Origin: an uncultured Prevotella sp.
GTDB taxonomy: Bacteria; Bacteroidota; Bacteroidia; Bacteroidales; Bacteroidaceae
Length of the DNA: 45,487 nucleotides
Direction: 5' to 3'
Assembly: GCA_947169185.1 (NCBI GenBank)
Contig: CAMVOS010000020.1
Location: forward strand, 1-45,487
The notes below the pieces were generated by a model, which searched no databases, was not told the origin of the DNA, and saw nothing but the letters and a program-made list of their open reading frames with translations. Positions 8,633 to 18,277 of the stretch are shown piece by piece. How positions within the stretch are numbered: position 1 is the first letter of the stretch; the number at the start of each line of letters is the position of its first letter. Made by a program: the position numbers and the translations under genes.

Positions 8633-8663
8633 CAAAGGTAATATTTTTTTTCGAAACCACAAA
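8633..8663 (-). promoter_or_regulatory. tRNA-Thr promoter
   Basis: Minus-strand TTTG (8663-8660), a 19-base spacer and TACCTTTG (8640-8633). It begins 12 bases after the uvrA stop codon and directs transcription into tRNA-Thr. Confidence 0.75.
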
Positions 8664-8674
8664 ATATTTTTGCC

Positions 8675-11494
8675 TTAAAGTTTCGTTTTTAAGTATTTTC
8701 CCGTAATACTACGCTCGTTCTTGACTATTTCTTCAGGTGTTCCGCATGCTACGAGTTCACCACCACGGTCGCCTCCATCTGGTCCGATGTCAATAATATG
8801 GTCGGCCATTTTGATGATTTCCATGTTGTGCTCGATGATGAGGATGGTGTGTCCACGCTCTATCAATGCATTGAAAGCTTGTAGCAGGCGTTCGATGTCG
8901 TGGAAGTGCAGACCTGTGGTTGGCTCGTCGAAGATGAAGAGTGTGGGTTCTTGCTTTTCCTGGCCGATATAGTAGGCCAGTTTTACGCGCTGGTTCTCAC
9001 CACCCGACAATGTGCTCGAGTTTTGCCCTAGCTTGATATAGCCCAAGCCGACGTCTTCCAGTGTCTGCAGGCGACGGACGATGGTCTGTGCTTTCTTGTC
9101 GTTGCTGAAGAACTGGATGGCCTCCGTAATAGTCATGTTCAGCACGTCGTCAATGTTCTTTCCATTATAACGTACATCCAGGATGTCGTGTTTGAAGCGA
9201 TGTCCGTGACAGGCCTCACATTCTAATACGAGGTCGGCCATAAACTGCATTTCGACTGTAATGACACCTGCGCCCTTGCATTCGTCGCAACGGCCACCAT
9301 CGGCATTAAACGAAAAGTACTGACTCGTAAAGCCCATCTGCTTTGACAAGGGTTGGTCGGCATAGAGATCACGGATGGCATCATAGGCCTTAACATAGGT
9401 AGCAGGGTTCGAACGTGTCGACTTGCCGATAGGGTTCTGGTCTACCATCTCGACATGCTTCACAGCCAGATAGTCGCCAGCCAAACCCATGTATTCGCCT
9501 GGTGCATCGTATACCTCGCCTAAATGGCGCTTCAGGGCAGGGTAGAGGATGCCTTTCACGAGACTCGACTTGCCTGAGCCTGATACGCCCGTAACCACCG
9601 TCATGACATTCAATGGGATGTCAACGTCAATGCCTTTCAGATTGTTCATCCTGGCACCTTTGATGCTTAACTTGCGGTTCCAGGGACGGCGTGACAAAGG
9701 AACGGCTATTTCGTCTTGATGGGTGAGGTATCGGACGGTGTAGCTATTTTTACTAGTCATACTAGTTTGACTAGTTATACTAGAGGCATCACCTTCGAAC
9801 ACGATTTCGCCTCCCAACCGGCCAGCATCAGGACCAACGTCTATCAGATAATCGGCTGCCCGCATAATCTCCTCATCATGTTCCACAATAACCACTGTAT
9901 TGCCGATGTCGCGCAATTCCTTCAATACCTTAATCAGTCGGTCAGTATCGCGCGTATGCAAACCTATACTTGGTTCATCCAGAATATATAGCGATCCTAC
10001 CAGCGATGAACCTAGTGCAGTGGTAAGATTGATGCGTTGGCTTTCACCGCCCGACAGCGTGTTCGACATGCGGTTGAGTGTCAGATAGCCCAGACCTACG
10101 TCGAGCAGGAACTGTAGTCGCGAATTGATTTCCGTCAGCAGTCGTCGACCTATCTGCTGTTCCTGTTCAGTCAGTTCCAGCTGATTGAACCACTCTTTCA
10201 GTCGAAGGATAGGCATCTGTACGAGATCCGTGATGCTGCGACCACCTATTTTGACGTAATCAGCTTCGGGCTTCAGACGTGTGCCGTGACATGTTGGGCA
10301 GGTGGTCTTGCCACGATAGCGTGCCAGCATGACGCGATACTGTATTTTGTACTGGTTATCCTTCATCATATCGAAGAAGGCGTCAATCGATACCCGTTCG
10401 TCCTTGGGGCGCTTGCGGTCGCTGGGCAGGCCGTGCCACAGCATGTCCTTCTGGTGTTGAGTCAGTGACATGTATGGTTCGAAAATGGGGAAGTCGTCAA
10501 GGGCAGCACGTCGGCAGAACTCGTCCTTCCACATCTTCATCTTCTCACCGTGCCAGCAAACCACACAGCCGTCGTAGACAGAAAGTGTCGTATTGGGAAT
10601 CACCAGACGCTCGTCGATGCCGATAATCTTTCCGAATCCCTGACACTCAGGGCAGGCACCCGCTGGTGAGTTGAACGAGAACATCTGGTCGCTGGGCTCT
10701 TCGAAGGTCATGCCATCGGCCTCGAAACGCATCGAGAAGTCGTAGCAAATACCAGATGGCTGGAACATCAGGCGCAGCTCGCCGTGTCCCTCGTAGAAAG
10801 CGGTCTCAGCAGAATCTACCAGTCGTGATATGGCATCCTTTGCATCGTCGACGGAGAGACGGTCGATGACGAGGAAGAGATCTGACGGCTGATGTGGGCC
10901 GTCTGATGGCTGATTCTCTGCCAGCCAGTCGTCAATCCGCACGATGTCGCTGCCTACTGCCATACGGGCATAGCCGTTCTGCACATACGTCTTTAACTGT
11001 TGCTCCAGCGTGCGACCTTCTACGGGATGGATGGGGGCCATCACCACAAAGCGTGTGCCGGGCTGGTATTGGTGTGTGCAGGCAATGATGTCCTCCGTTG
11101 AGTGACGCTTGACTTCCTGTCCGCTGATGGGGGAATAGGTGCGTCCGATGCGGGCAAACAACAGTCGCAGGTATTCGTAGATCTCTGTCGTCGTACCCAC
11201 TGTCGACCGTGGGTTCCTGGCAATCACTTTCTGTTCTATAGCGATGGCTGGCGGCAGACCTTTTATGAAGTCGCATTCGGGCTTATTCATGCGACCCAGA
11301 AACTGGCGTGCATAGCTTGACAGGCTCTCTACGTATCGGCGTTGTCCTTCAGCATACAGGGTGTCAAATGCCAAGCTCGACTTGCCGCTACCACTCACAC
11401 CGGCTATCACAACCAGCTTGTCGCGGGGTATCTTCACGCTTACATTCTTCAGGTTATTGACCCTGGCGCCTTTTATTTCGATGTAGTCACTCAT
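8675..11494 (-). CDS. uvrA: Excinuclease ABC subunit UvrA
   Basis: A 939-residue ABC-type ATPase, the damage-sensing subunit of nucleotide excision repair; normal length. The first Walker A is GVSGSGKSS at residues 32-40, a CxxC zinc module (CPECQGFG) lies near 280, the signature LSGGESQR near 485, a second Walker A GVSGSGKSS near 640, a C-terminal zinc finger CDECKGAG, and the second signature LSGGENQR. The linker before the second half has a 9-bp microrepeat at 9752-9783. It has its own promoter. Confidence 0.98.
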   Translation of the reverse strand: MSDYIEIKGARVNNLKNVSVKIPRDKLVVIAGVSGSGKSSLAFDTLYAEGQRRYVESLSSYARQFLGRMNKPECDFIKGLPPAIAIEQKVIARNPRSTVGTTTEIYEYLRLLFARIGRTYSPISGQEVKRHSTEDIIACTHQYQPGTRFVVMAPIHPVEGRTLEQQLKTYVQNGYARMAVGSDIVRIDDWLAENQPSDGPHQPSDLFLVIDRLSVDDAKDAISRLVDSAETAFYEGHGELRLMFQPSGICYDFSMRFEADGMTFEEPSDQMFSFNSPAGACPECQGFGKIIGIDERLVIPNTTLSVYDGCVVCWHGEKMKMWKDEFCRRAALDDFPIFEPYMSLTQHQKDMLWHGLPSDRKRPKDERVSIDAFFDMMKDNQYKIQYRVMLARYRGKTTCPTCHGTRLKPEADYVKIGGRSITDLVQMPILRLKEWFNQLELTEQEQQIGRRLLTEINSRLQFLLDVGLGYLTLNRMSNTLSGGESQRINLTTALGSSLVGSLYILDEPSIGLHTRDTDRLIKVLKELRDIGNTVVIVEHDEEIMRAADYLIDVGPDAGRLGGEIVFEGDASSITSQTSMTSKNSYTVRYLTHQDEIAVPLSRRPWNRKLSIKGARMNNLKGIDVDIPLNVMTVVTGVSGSGKSSLVKGILYPALKRHLGEVYDAPGEYMGLAGDYLAVKHVEMVDQNPIGKSTRSNPATYVKAYDAIRDLYADQPLSKQMGFTSQYFSFNADGGRCDECKGAGVITVEMQFMADLVLECEACHGHRFKHDILDVRYNGKNIDDVLNMTITEAIQFFSNDKKAQTIVRRLQTLEDVGLGYIKLGQNSSTLSGGENQRVKLAYYIGQEKQEPTLFIFDEPTTGLHFHDIERLLQAFNALIERGHTILIIEHNMEIIKMADHIIDIGPDGGDRGGELVACGTPEEIVKNERSITGKYLKTKL
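9752..9783. repeat. 9-bp ACTAGT microrepeat inside uvrA
   Basis: ACTAG(T) recurs at 9752, 9761, 9770 and 9779, an exact 9-bp period. In the uvrA frame it encodes a Ser/Thr-rich stretch, ITSQTSMTS, near residue 573 between the two ATPase halves. Confidence 0.85.
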
Positions 11495-11517
11495 TCTTTA
11501 TTTCTTTTATTCAGCGA

Positions 11518-11549
11518 CAAAGGTACAAATAATTCCTTATTCCTCCAAA
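11518..11549 (-). promoter_or_regulatory. uvrA promoter
   Basis: Minus-strand TTTG (11549-11546), a 20-base spacer and TACCTTTG (11525-11518), 24 bases upstream of the uvrA ATG. No LexA-like box was recognised. Confidence 0.8.
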
Positions 11550-11691
11550 TACCTGACGTTCTATTTCGTGGAGAAGGGGCTGTTTTCTCCTGACATCGGC
11601 TTGTGGAATGGGGCATGATTGCCGTTGCTGATGGAATATGTTTGTTAAATAAATTCGAATATTAATAACTATTGGTTAACTAACTCGTTTT

Positions 11692-11799
11692 GTCGATTCT
11701 GGAACGGAATTTTTGCGCGCTGGGCAGGGAGAAAATTTTTGTAGGCCTGAAACAAAATTCCCGCTGGCCTGCCGCCTTTTTTCCTTCTTTTCTTTCGAC
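11692..11799 (-). ncRNA. Candidate rod-shaped structured RNA upstream of uvrA
   Basis: A minus-strand TACCTTTG (11811-11804) would start an RNA at about 11799. Its 5' end GTCGA pairs with TCGAC about 100 bases later, GAAGGAA pairs with TTCC-G-TTC, GGCAGG pairs with CCTGCC, and TTTTGT pairs with ACAAAA, giving one long imperfect hairpin with A-rich internal loops. This is the general shape of 6S-type RNA, but shorter than usual. No T-run terminator is seen at the end, and the -33 box is poor, so the call is tentative. Confidence 0.35.
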
Positions 11800-11803
11800 A
11801 CTG

Positions 11804-11811
11804 CAAAGGTA
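11804..11811 (-). promoter_or_regulatory. -7 element of the candidate RNA
   Basis: TACCTTTG on the minus strand, 5 bases before the predicted paired 5' end of the RNA. The -33 position reads TTTT or CTTT and not TTTG. Confidence 0.5.
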
Positions 11812-11884
11812 CGAATTTTTCGACATATAAAAAAGAAATATTCAGAGTTTGTTTGTTAAAAAGTGTCTAATAAATTGCTATGTG

Positions 11885-11932
11885 GTCATTAGTTGTCATT
11901 GTCATTAGTTGTCATTGTCATTAGTTGTCATT
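11885..11932. repeat. Three perfect 16-bp tandem repeats
   Basis: GTCATTAGTTGTCATT is repeated three times without change (11885-11900, 11901-11916, 11917-11932). The sequence of the opposite strand resembles the TGACAA repeats at 12029-12062, so the two arrays mirror each other across the palindrome. Confidence 0.95.
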
Positions 11933-11957
11933 AAGCATTTCGAGGTGAATATTTGCT

Positions 11958-11993
11958 CATAATATTATAAAAATATATTTTTATAATATTATG
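11958..11993. repeat. Perfect 36-bp AT-rich palindrome
   Basis: Both 18-base halves are exact reverse complements (from CAT at 11958 to ATG at 11993) with no spacer. It is almost purely A+T. As RNA it would be a long hairpin; as DNA, a potential cruciform or protein site. Confidence 0.95.
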
Positions 11994-12028
11994 GCTCTAA
12001 AACCACTCCCCGAATCAAAAAAACATTA

Positions 12029-12062
12029 ATGACAATCATGACAACATGACAATCATGACAAC
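12029..12062. repeat. Two perfect 17-bp tandem repeats
   Basis: ATGACAATCATGACAAC occurs at 12029-12045 and 12046-12062, about 35 bp after the palindrome and upstream of the rfbC promoter. Confidence 0.95.
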
Positions 12063-12110
12063 GTCGGTAAAGAATCAATCGAGATATAGTGCGTTTTTTA
12101 TGGATTTTAT

Positions 12111-12141
12111 TTTGTGGTCTCAATTTTTTTTTGTACCTTTG
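12111..12141 (+). promoter_or_regulatory. rfbC promoter
   Basis: TTTG (12111-12114), a 19-base spacer and TACCTTTG (12134-12141), 26 bases upstream of the rfbC ATG. Confidence 0.8.
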
Positions 12142-12167
12142 CAACATAATAATAGAAAGACGAACAA

Positions 12168-12716
12168 ATGGAGTTTAAGGAAACCGAAATACGGGGTGTG
12201 TATGTCATTGAACCACGCGTGTTTAACGATGCCAGGGGCTATTTTTTTGAGGCATGGAAGCGTGAAGAGTTCAAAGCGAACATAGGCGATGTGGAGTTCA
12301 TCCAGGACAACGAGTCGAAGTCGTCGTATGGTGTGCTACGCGGGCTGCACTACCAGAAAGGTGCACTCTCGCAGGCCAAGTTGGTACGGGTCATCAAGGG
12401 CAAGGTGCTCGATGTGGCTGTCGACATCCGCAAGAGTAGTCCGACGTTTGGCAAGCACGTAATGGTAGAACTGAGCGACGAGAACAAGCGTCAGTTCTTT
12501 ATTCCCAGAGGTTTCGCTCATGGTTTCTTGGTGCTGTCGGAAGAGGCTATATTTACCTATAAGGTGGATAATCCCTATGCGCCACAGGCAGAGGCGGGTG
12601 TGCGCTGGAACGATCCTGAACTGGGCATAGAATGGCCAATAGATCCGAAGGACGTGCTGACCAGCGAGAAAGATTTGGTGCAACCGCTGTTGCGAGATGC
12701 CGAGGTATTCGAATGA
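12168..12716 (+). CDS. rfbC: dTDP-4-dehydrorhamnose 3,5-epimerase
   Basis: A 182-residue cytoplasmic cupin epimerase (RmlC) that makes dTDP-4-dehydro-L-rhamnose for surface polysaccharide. GYFFEAW (24-30), the catalytic His in YGVLRGLHYQ (H61), and the FIPRGFAHGF block near residue 109 are family hallmarks. Length is usual. rfbA, rfbB and rfbD are not adjacent. A DUF4738 lipoprotein gene follows after 11 bases, probably on the same transcript. Confidence 0.96.
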   Translation: MEFKETEIRGVYVIEPRVFNDARGYFFEAWKREEFKANIGDVEFIQDNESKSSYGVLRGLHYQKGALSQAKLVRVIKGKVLDVAVDIRKSSPTFGKHVMVELSDENKRQFFIPRGFAHGFLVLSEEAIFTYKVDNPYAPQAEAGVRWNDPELGIEWPIDPKDVLTSEKDLVQPLLRDAEVFE

Positions 12717-12727
12717 CTTAATACGGG

Positions 12728-13516
12728 ATGAATAAGTTACTGATTATAATTACGAGTGTTGTGCTGGCGGCGACGCTATGGAGCTGTGGAGATAAAGCGC
12801 CACAGGTAGAAAGTCGTGAGGCTAAAGCGTTGCTTCAGGGCACGTGGGTGGACGACGAAACGGAAGGCGTGCTGTTCCGCATGAAGGGCGATACCGTCTA
12901 TTATGCTGACTCGACATCGATGCCTGCATATTTTAAGGTTGTAGGCGATACGCTATACATCGGTACGAATGTCGGCTATCACATCGAGAAACAAACCGAC
13001 CATCTGTTGTGGTTCACGAATCAGAACGGTGAACTGTTGAAATTGGAAAAGGTAAACGAGGAAGATTTGCAGGATGAGGATACAGAAGAAAAAACCCAGC
13101 CAGCCGTTCAGGCGCTGACCGAAGTGCTGAAGCGTGATACGGTGGTCTTCAAGGACGGCAAGCGATACCATTGTTATATCGCCATCAATCCTACACGCTA
13201 TCGTGTGATTTACCAGACGGTCAACGAGGACGGACTGAGTGTCGACGAAGTGTACTACGACAACATAATCAATATCTGCATCATCAAGGACGGCCAGCAG
13301 ATTTTCAAGCGCGACCTGCATAAGCAGGACTATGCCAAGCAGGTGTCGACCGACTTTCTGGAGAAAGCTATCCTGAACGACATGGCATTCAAAACGGCCG
13401 ATTCTGAAGGCTTCCACTTTGTCGCATCGCTCTGTCAGCCCAATGGCGCCAGCTGTTATCTGATAGATAATTTGATTAGTGATCAAGGCGACATTCAGTT
13501 CAGATTAGCCGAGTAA
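12728..13516 (+). CDS. DUF4738-type lipoprotein
   Basis: A 262-residue probable lipoprotein. The signal sequence ends in a lipobox-like LWSCGD, with Cys20 as the likely lipidated residue. A domain of beta type (ALLQGTWVDDETEGVLFRMK onward, residues 35-105) is followed by an acidic linker (EEDLQDEDTEEKTQ) and a second domain (about 130-260). It looks like the Bacteroidota DUF4738 family, which has no known function. The shared transcript with rfbC suggests a cell-envelope setting only. Confidence 0.65.
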   Translation: MNKLLIIITSVVLAATLWSCGDKAPQVESREAKALLQGTWVDDETEGVLFRMKGDTVYYADSTSMPAYFKVVGDTLYIGTNVGYHIEKQTDHLLWFTNQNGELLKLEKVNEEDLQDEDTEEKTQPAVQALTEVLKRDTVVFKDGKRYHCYIAINPTRYRVIYQTVNEDGLSVDEVYYDNIINICIIKDGQQIFKRDLHKQDYAKQVSTDFLEKAILNDMAFKTADSEGFHFVASLCQPNGASCYLIDNLISDQGDIQFRLAE

Positions 13517-13578
13517 AAGCCTCGATTAGCTGTCCTATACACCCCAAAAACCACCTTAATAGTTTTTTTGTGTAAAAA

Positions 13579-13602
13579 ATCGGGAAAATATTTTCTCGAT
13601 TG
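13579..13602. promoter_or_regulatory. Inverted repeat at the atp promoter
   Basis: AATCGGGAAAAT and ATTTTCTCGATT form a 24-bp inverted repeat with one mismatched pair. It covers the -33 region of the atpD promoter. It could be an operator, or a terminator stem for the upstream rfbC unit. Confidence 0.4.
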
Positions 13603-13614
13603 AAATGTTTTTTG

Positions 13615-13622
13615 TATCTTTG
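13615..13622 (+). promoter_or_regulatory. atp operon promoter, -7 element
   Basis: TATCTTTG fits TAnnTTTG; the -33 position reads TTTT/TTTC. It lies 46 bases upstream of the atpD ATG, with an A-rich leader that lacks a Shine-Dalgarno sequence. Confidence 0.65.
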
Positions 13623-13653
13623 CAATCAATAACGAAATAAACAATAATTCTAA

Positions 13654-15195
<1,542 letters not shown>

Positions 15196-15222
15196 AGCAT
15201 ATACATTATTATATAATAAGGT

Positions 15223-15456
15223 ATGTTGAAACTCAAGATAGTAACCCCAGAGAGAGTCGAGTTCGACGGTAACGTGGATCAGGTGGTAGTGCCTGGTACG
15301 CAAGGACAGTTCGAGATACTGACCAACCACGCGCCCATCATTTCAACGTTGCAGAAAGGTACGGTAGTTTATGATGGTAACGAACTCGCCATTTTAGGCG
15401 GTTTCGTTGAGGTGCAGAAGAGCGAAGTGTCACTCTGCGTTGAAAAGGCAGAATGA
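15223..15456 (+). CDS. atpC: ATP synthase F1 subunit epsilon (short form)
   Basis: A 77-residue protein starting MLKLKIVTPERVEFDGNVDQ, with GTQGQFEILTNHAPIIS. Only the N-terminal beta-sandwich that binds gamma and the c-ring is present. The C-terminal helical hairpin that inhibits ATP hydrolysis in many bacteria is absent (about 138 residues in E. coli). The stop overlaps the next start as ATGA, so the end is genuine and not a frameshift. Confidence 0.95.
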   Translation: MLKLKIVTPERVEFDGNVDQVVVPGTQGQFEILTNHAPIISTLQKGTVVYDGNELAILGGFVEVQKSEVSLCVEKAE

Positions 15457-15716
15457 TCTACGTTGCTGCTGTATGCCTGCTGACGCTGTTGGGTGTAAGC
15501 TACGTCAAGTTATACGATGTCGTTAAAGCCCATCAGCCCGACGCACTACCTAGGTTCTACCTCATCATGACGGTGATACGCATGATATTGGTAGCCTCAC
15601 TGGCAGGCATCTACGCACTACTGGCCACTGACAGACAAGACGTCATCCGATTTGTAGCCATCTATATGGCAATGTACGTAGTAATGATGGTGGTAACACT
15701 CTCTATGAGACACTGA
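15453..15716 (+). CDS. Small membrane protein in the AtpI position
   Basis: An 87-residue protein with three likely membrane segments (about 2-19, 35-58, 65-84). It overlaps atpC by 4 bases and precedes atpB, the place of the small AtpI/UncI-like proteins thought to help c-ring assembly. Sequence similarity to AtpI is not evident, so the role is inferred only from context. Confidence 0.6.
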   Translation: MIYVAAVCLLTLLGVSYVKLYDVVKAHQPDALPRFYLIMTVIRMILVASLAGIYALLATDRQDVIRFVAIYMAMYVVMMVVTLSMRH

Positions 15717-15737
15717 AAAGTAAACAATTTAAGAAAT

Positions 15738-16790
15738 ATGAATAATATGAAACGACTGCTATGCATGGCTCTTATGCTGTTGGCAATGGTGCCTGCGATG
15801 AAGGCAGAAGACTTCTCGGCTAAGGAGGTGGTGCTTGAGCATATCAAGGACTCGCACGACTGGCACGTCACCGATTGGGGTGAGGGGAAGTCGCTGGTCA
15901 TTCCGCTGCCTGTCATCGTCCAGAGCTCTACAGGCTGGCACGTGTTCAGTTCGTCACAGTTCGAACATCATGCCGATGCCGATGGACTGCGTCAGGGACC
16001 TTACGGACTGGCTATAGCTACAGAGGGCGACAATGCAGGTAAGATAGTTGAGAACGGATCTCCAGTTCTCGACCTTTCCATCACAAAGACAGTAGCCGTG
16101 ATGTTCATCAACGTAGCTATTCTGTTGTGCTGCATACTGGGCAGTGCACGCTGGTATAAGAAGCGTCAGGCTTCCGATCCGGCTCCCGGTGGCTTCGTTG
16201 GTTTCATCGAAATGCTGGTGATGTATGTGGTTGACGAGATTATCAAGCCTGGCGTAGGCAAGGGCTACGAGAAATACGTGCCTTACCTGCTGACGTGCTT
16301 CTTCTTTATCTTCACGTGTAATGTGATGGGCTTGATACCGTTCCCGCCGGGTTCTGGTAACGTAACGGGTAATATTGCCGTGACGTTCTTCCTTGCCCTC
16401 TGCACCTTTATCATCGTGCAGTTCTCAGGCAACAAGCACTATTGGAAGGATATCTTCTGGCCTGAGGTTCCTACGTGGTTGAAAGCGCCTATTCCCATCA
16501 TTCCCGTGATTGAGTTCGTGGGTATCTTCACCAAGCCCTTTGCGTTGATGATCCGTCTCTTTGCCAACATGATGGCAGGTCATGCTATTGCGGTGGCTAT
16601 TACGTGTATCATCTTCTTGGTAGCCAGTCAGGCAGTAGCCGTACAGTTGTCGATGTCGGCACTGTCGGTAGTCATGAGCATCTTTATGATGTGTCTGGAG
16701 TGTTTGGTATGCTTCATCCAGGCTATGGTGTTCACCATGCTGTCTGCCGTGTTCATCGGACTGGCACGTGTGGAACCCGCTCACGAGTAA
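15738..16790 (+). CDS. atpB: ATP synthase Fo subunit a
   Basis: A 350-residue membrane subunit forming the ion half-channels. The essential arginine is in PFALMIRLFANMMAGHAI (near residue 273). Compared with the 271-residue E. coli protein it has an N-terminal signal peptide (ending near MKAED) and a soluble region of ~90 residues, which would lie in the periplasm, before the first conserved helix. A second possible start is the Met at 15747. Bacteroidota homologues are also long. Confidence 0.96.
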   Translation: MNNMKRLLCMALMLLAMVPAMKAEDFSAKEVVLEHIKDSHDWHVTDWGEGKSLVIPLPVIVQSSTGWHVFSSSQFEHHADADGLRQGPYGLAIATEGDNAGKIVENGSPVLDLSITKTVAVMFINVAILLCCILGSARWYKKRQASDPAPGGFVGFIEMLVMYVVDEIIKPGVGKGYEKYVPYLLTCFFFIFTCNVMGLIPFPPGSGNVTGNIAVTFFLALCTFIIVQFSGNKHYWKDIFWPEVPTWLKAPIPIIPVIEFVGIFTKPFALMIRLFANMMAGHAIAVAITCIIFLVASQAVAVQLSMSALSVVMSIFMMCLECLVCFIQAMVFTMLSAVFIGLARVEPAHE

Positions 16791-16844
16791 AAATTATCGA
16801 AATATCGAAACATCGAAAAAAAACAATAAATAATTAATTAATAA

Positions 16845-17099
<255 letters not shown>

Positions 17100-17109
17100 A
17101 CACGTTTAC

Positions 17110-17168
17110 AATTGGCGATGTATACAATCGACCAATAAATTGTAAATTAGTAAATTGTAAATAATCAC
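17110..17168. repeat. AT-rich microrepeat before atpF
   Basis: The unit AAATTGTAAAT recurs in the atpE-atpF spacer (for example AAATTGTAAATTAGTAAATT at 17137-17156). It lies directly ahead of the atpF start. Confidence 0.7.
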
Positions 17169-17173
17169 AGCTT

Positions 17174-17668
17174 ATGGATTTATTAATTCCGAGTACTGGA
17201 CTGTTGTTTTGGATGACTATCACGTTCCTTGTGGTATTCTTCCTCCTTTGGAAGTTTGGCTTCCCCGTCATCACTGGTATGGTGAAGGAGCGTCAGGCTT
17301 TCATCGACGAGTCGCTGAAAAAGGCTCATGAGGCTAACGAACGACTGGCCAACATTCAGAAAGAAGGTGAATCCATCTTGCAAGAGGCACGCGAGAAGCA
17401 GGCTCAGATACTGAAAGAGGCTGCCGAGACGCGCGACGCCATCGTAGAGCAAGCACAGACGAAGGCCAGAAGTGAAGGTGCCCGACTCTTGGACGAGGCC
17501 AAAGCAGCCATCGAACAGGAGAAGAAGGCCGCTATTGCTGATATCCGTCAGCAGGTTGCTGCGCTGAGCGTCGAGATTGCCGAGAAGGTTCTTCGTCAGA
17601 ACCTGAAGGACGACAAGTCGCAGATGGATTTGATTGACCGTATGCTGGATGATGTTTCTGCTAATTAA
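17174..17668 (+). CDS. atpF: ATP synthase Fo subunit b
   Basis: A 164-residue stator subunit: one membrane helix (about residues 8-29, TGLLFWMTITFLVVFFLLWK) then a long charged coiled coil of Lys/Glu/Ala heptads to the C-terminus. It connects subunit a to delta and alpha. Normal length. Confidence 0.96.
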   Translation: MDLLIPSTGLLFWMTITFLVVFFLLWKFGFPVITGMVKERQAFIDESLKKAHEANERLANIQKEGESILQEAREKQAQILKEAAETRDAIVEQAQTKARSEGARLLDEAKAAIEQEKKAAIADIRQQVAALSVEIAEKVLRQNLKDDKSQMDLIDRMLDDVSAN

Positions 17669-17703
17669 GCATTAAGCATTAATAATTAAGCATTTATTAA
17701 GCG
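17666..17703. repeat. AT-rich microrepeat before atpH
   Basis: Units of ATTAAGC (ATTAAGCATTAAGCATTAAT, then ATTAAGC again) fill the 36-base atpF-atpH spacer. Confidence 0.75.
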
Positions 17704-17704
17704 T

Positions 17705-18241
17705 ATGGATATAGGAGTAATATCGATGAGATATGCGAGGGCGCTCTTGAAGAGTGCTACTGACCAGAAGCTGGAAGACGCTGTCTATCAGGAGATGATG
17801 ACGGTGGCTAAGAGTTATCTGGACGTACCCGCATTGCGCCATACGATAGACAATCCCATGCTTTCGAAAGACAAGAAGGAGGCGTTGCTCATCGTTGCTG
17901 CAGGCGAAAAGCCTTGCCAGTTGACAAAGGCATTCATCGCACTTGTCTTGAAGGAAGATCGTGAGAACGTGATGCAATTCATGGCCAACTCGTACATCAC
18001 GCTTTACCGCAAGCAGAAGAACGTCATTCGTGGCAAGCTCACCACCGCCGCACGTGTTACTGCCGAAACCGAGCAGAAGATGCGCCAGATGGTGGAGAGC
18101 AAGACTAATGGTACTGTGGAGTTTGAGACGGAGGTGAATCCCGACATCATCGGTGGTTTCATCCTCGAATATGACACTTATCGCATGGATGCCAGTGTCA
18201 AGTCGAAACTCAACAACATTCTTAATCAGTTAAAGAAATAA
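17705..18241 (+). CDS. atpH: ATP synthase F1 subunit delta
   Basis: A 178-residue OSCP/delta subunit joining the stator to the top of F1. The N-terminal ISMRYARALLKSATDQ and the C-terminal VNPDIIGGFILEYDTYRMDA signature are characteristic. Usual length and position between b and alpha. Confidence 0.96.
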   Translation: MDIGVISMRYARALLKSATDQKLEDAVYQEMMTVAKSYLDVPALRHTIDNPMLSKDKKEALLIVAAGEKPCQLTKAFIALVLKEDRENVMQFMANSYITLYRKQKNVIRGKLTTAARVTAETEQKMRQMVESKTNGTVEFETEVNPDIIGGFILEYDTYRMDASVKSKLNNILNQLKK

Positions 18242-18242
18242 T

Positions 18243-18272
18243 TATGCATTATGCATTATTAATTATGAATTA
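18243..18272. repeat. AT-rich microrepeat before atpA
   Basis: The unit GCATTAT repeats (ATGCATTATGCATTATTAAT) and is followed by AATTATGAATT just upstream of the atpA start. Confidence 0.75.
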
Positions 18273-18277
18273 ATATT

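Noticed and set aside
11885..12062. CRISPR or iteron-type plasmid origin
   Set aside because: Repeats are directly tandem with no spacers, and no rep gene is present; the region is chromosomal between housekeeping genes.
13544..13569. Terminator after the DUF4738 gene (AAAAAC/GTTTTT)
   Set aside because: The stem is only A:T pairs plus one G:C and too weak to call with confidence.
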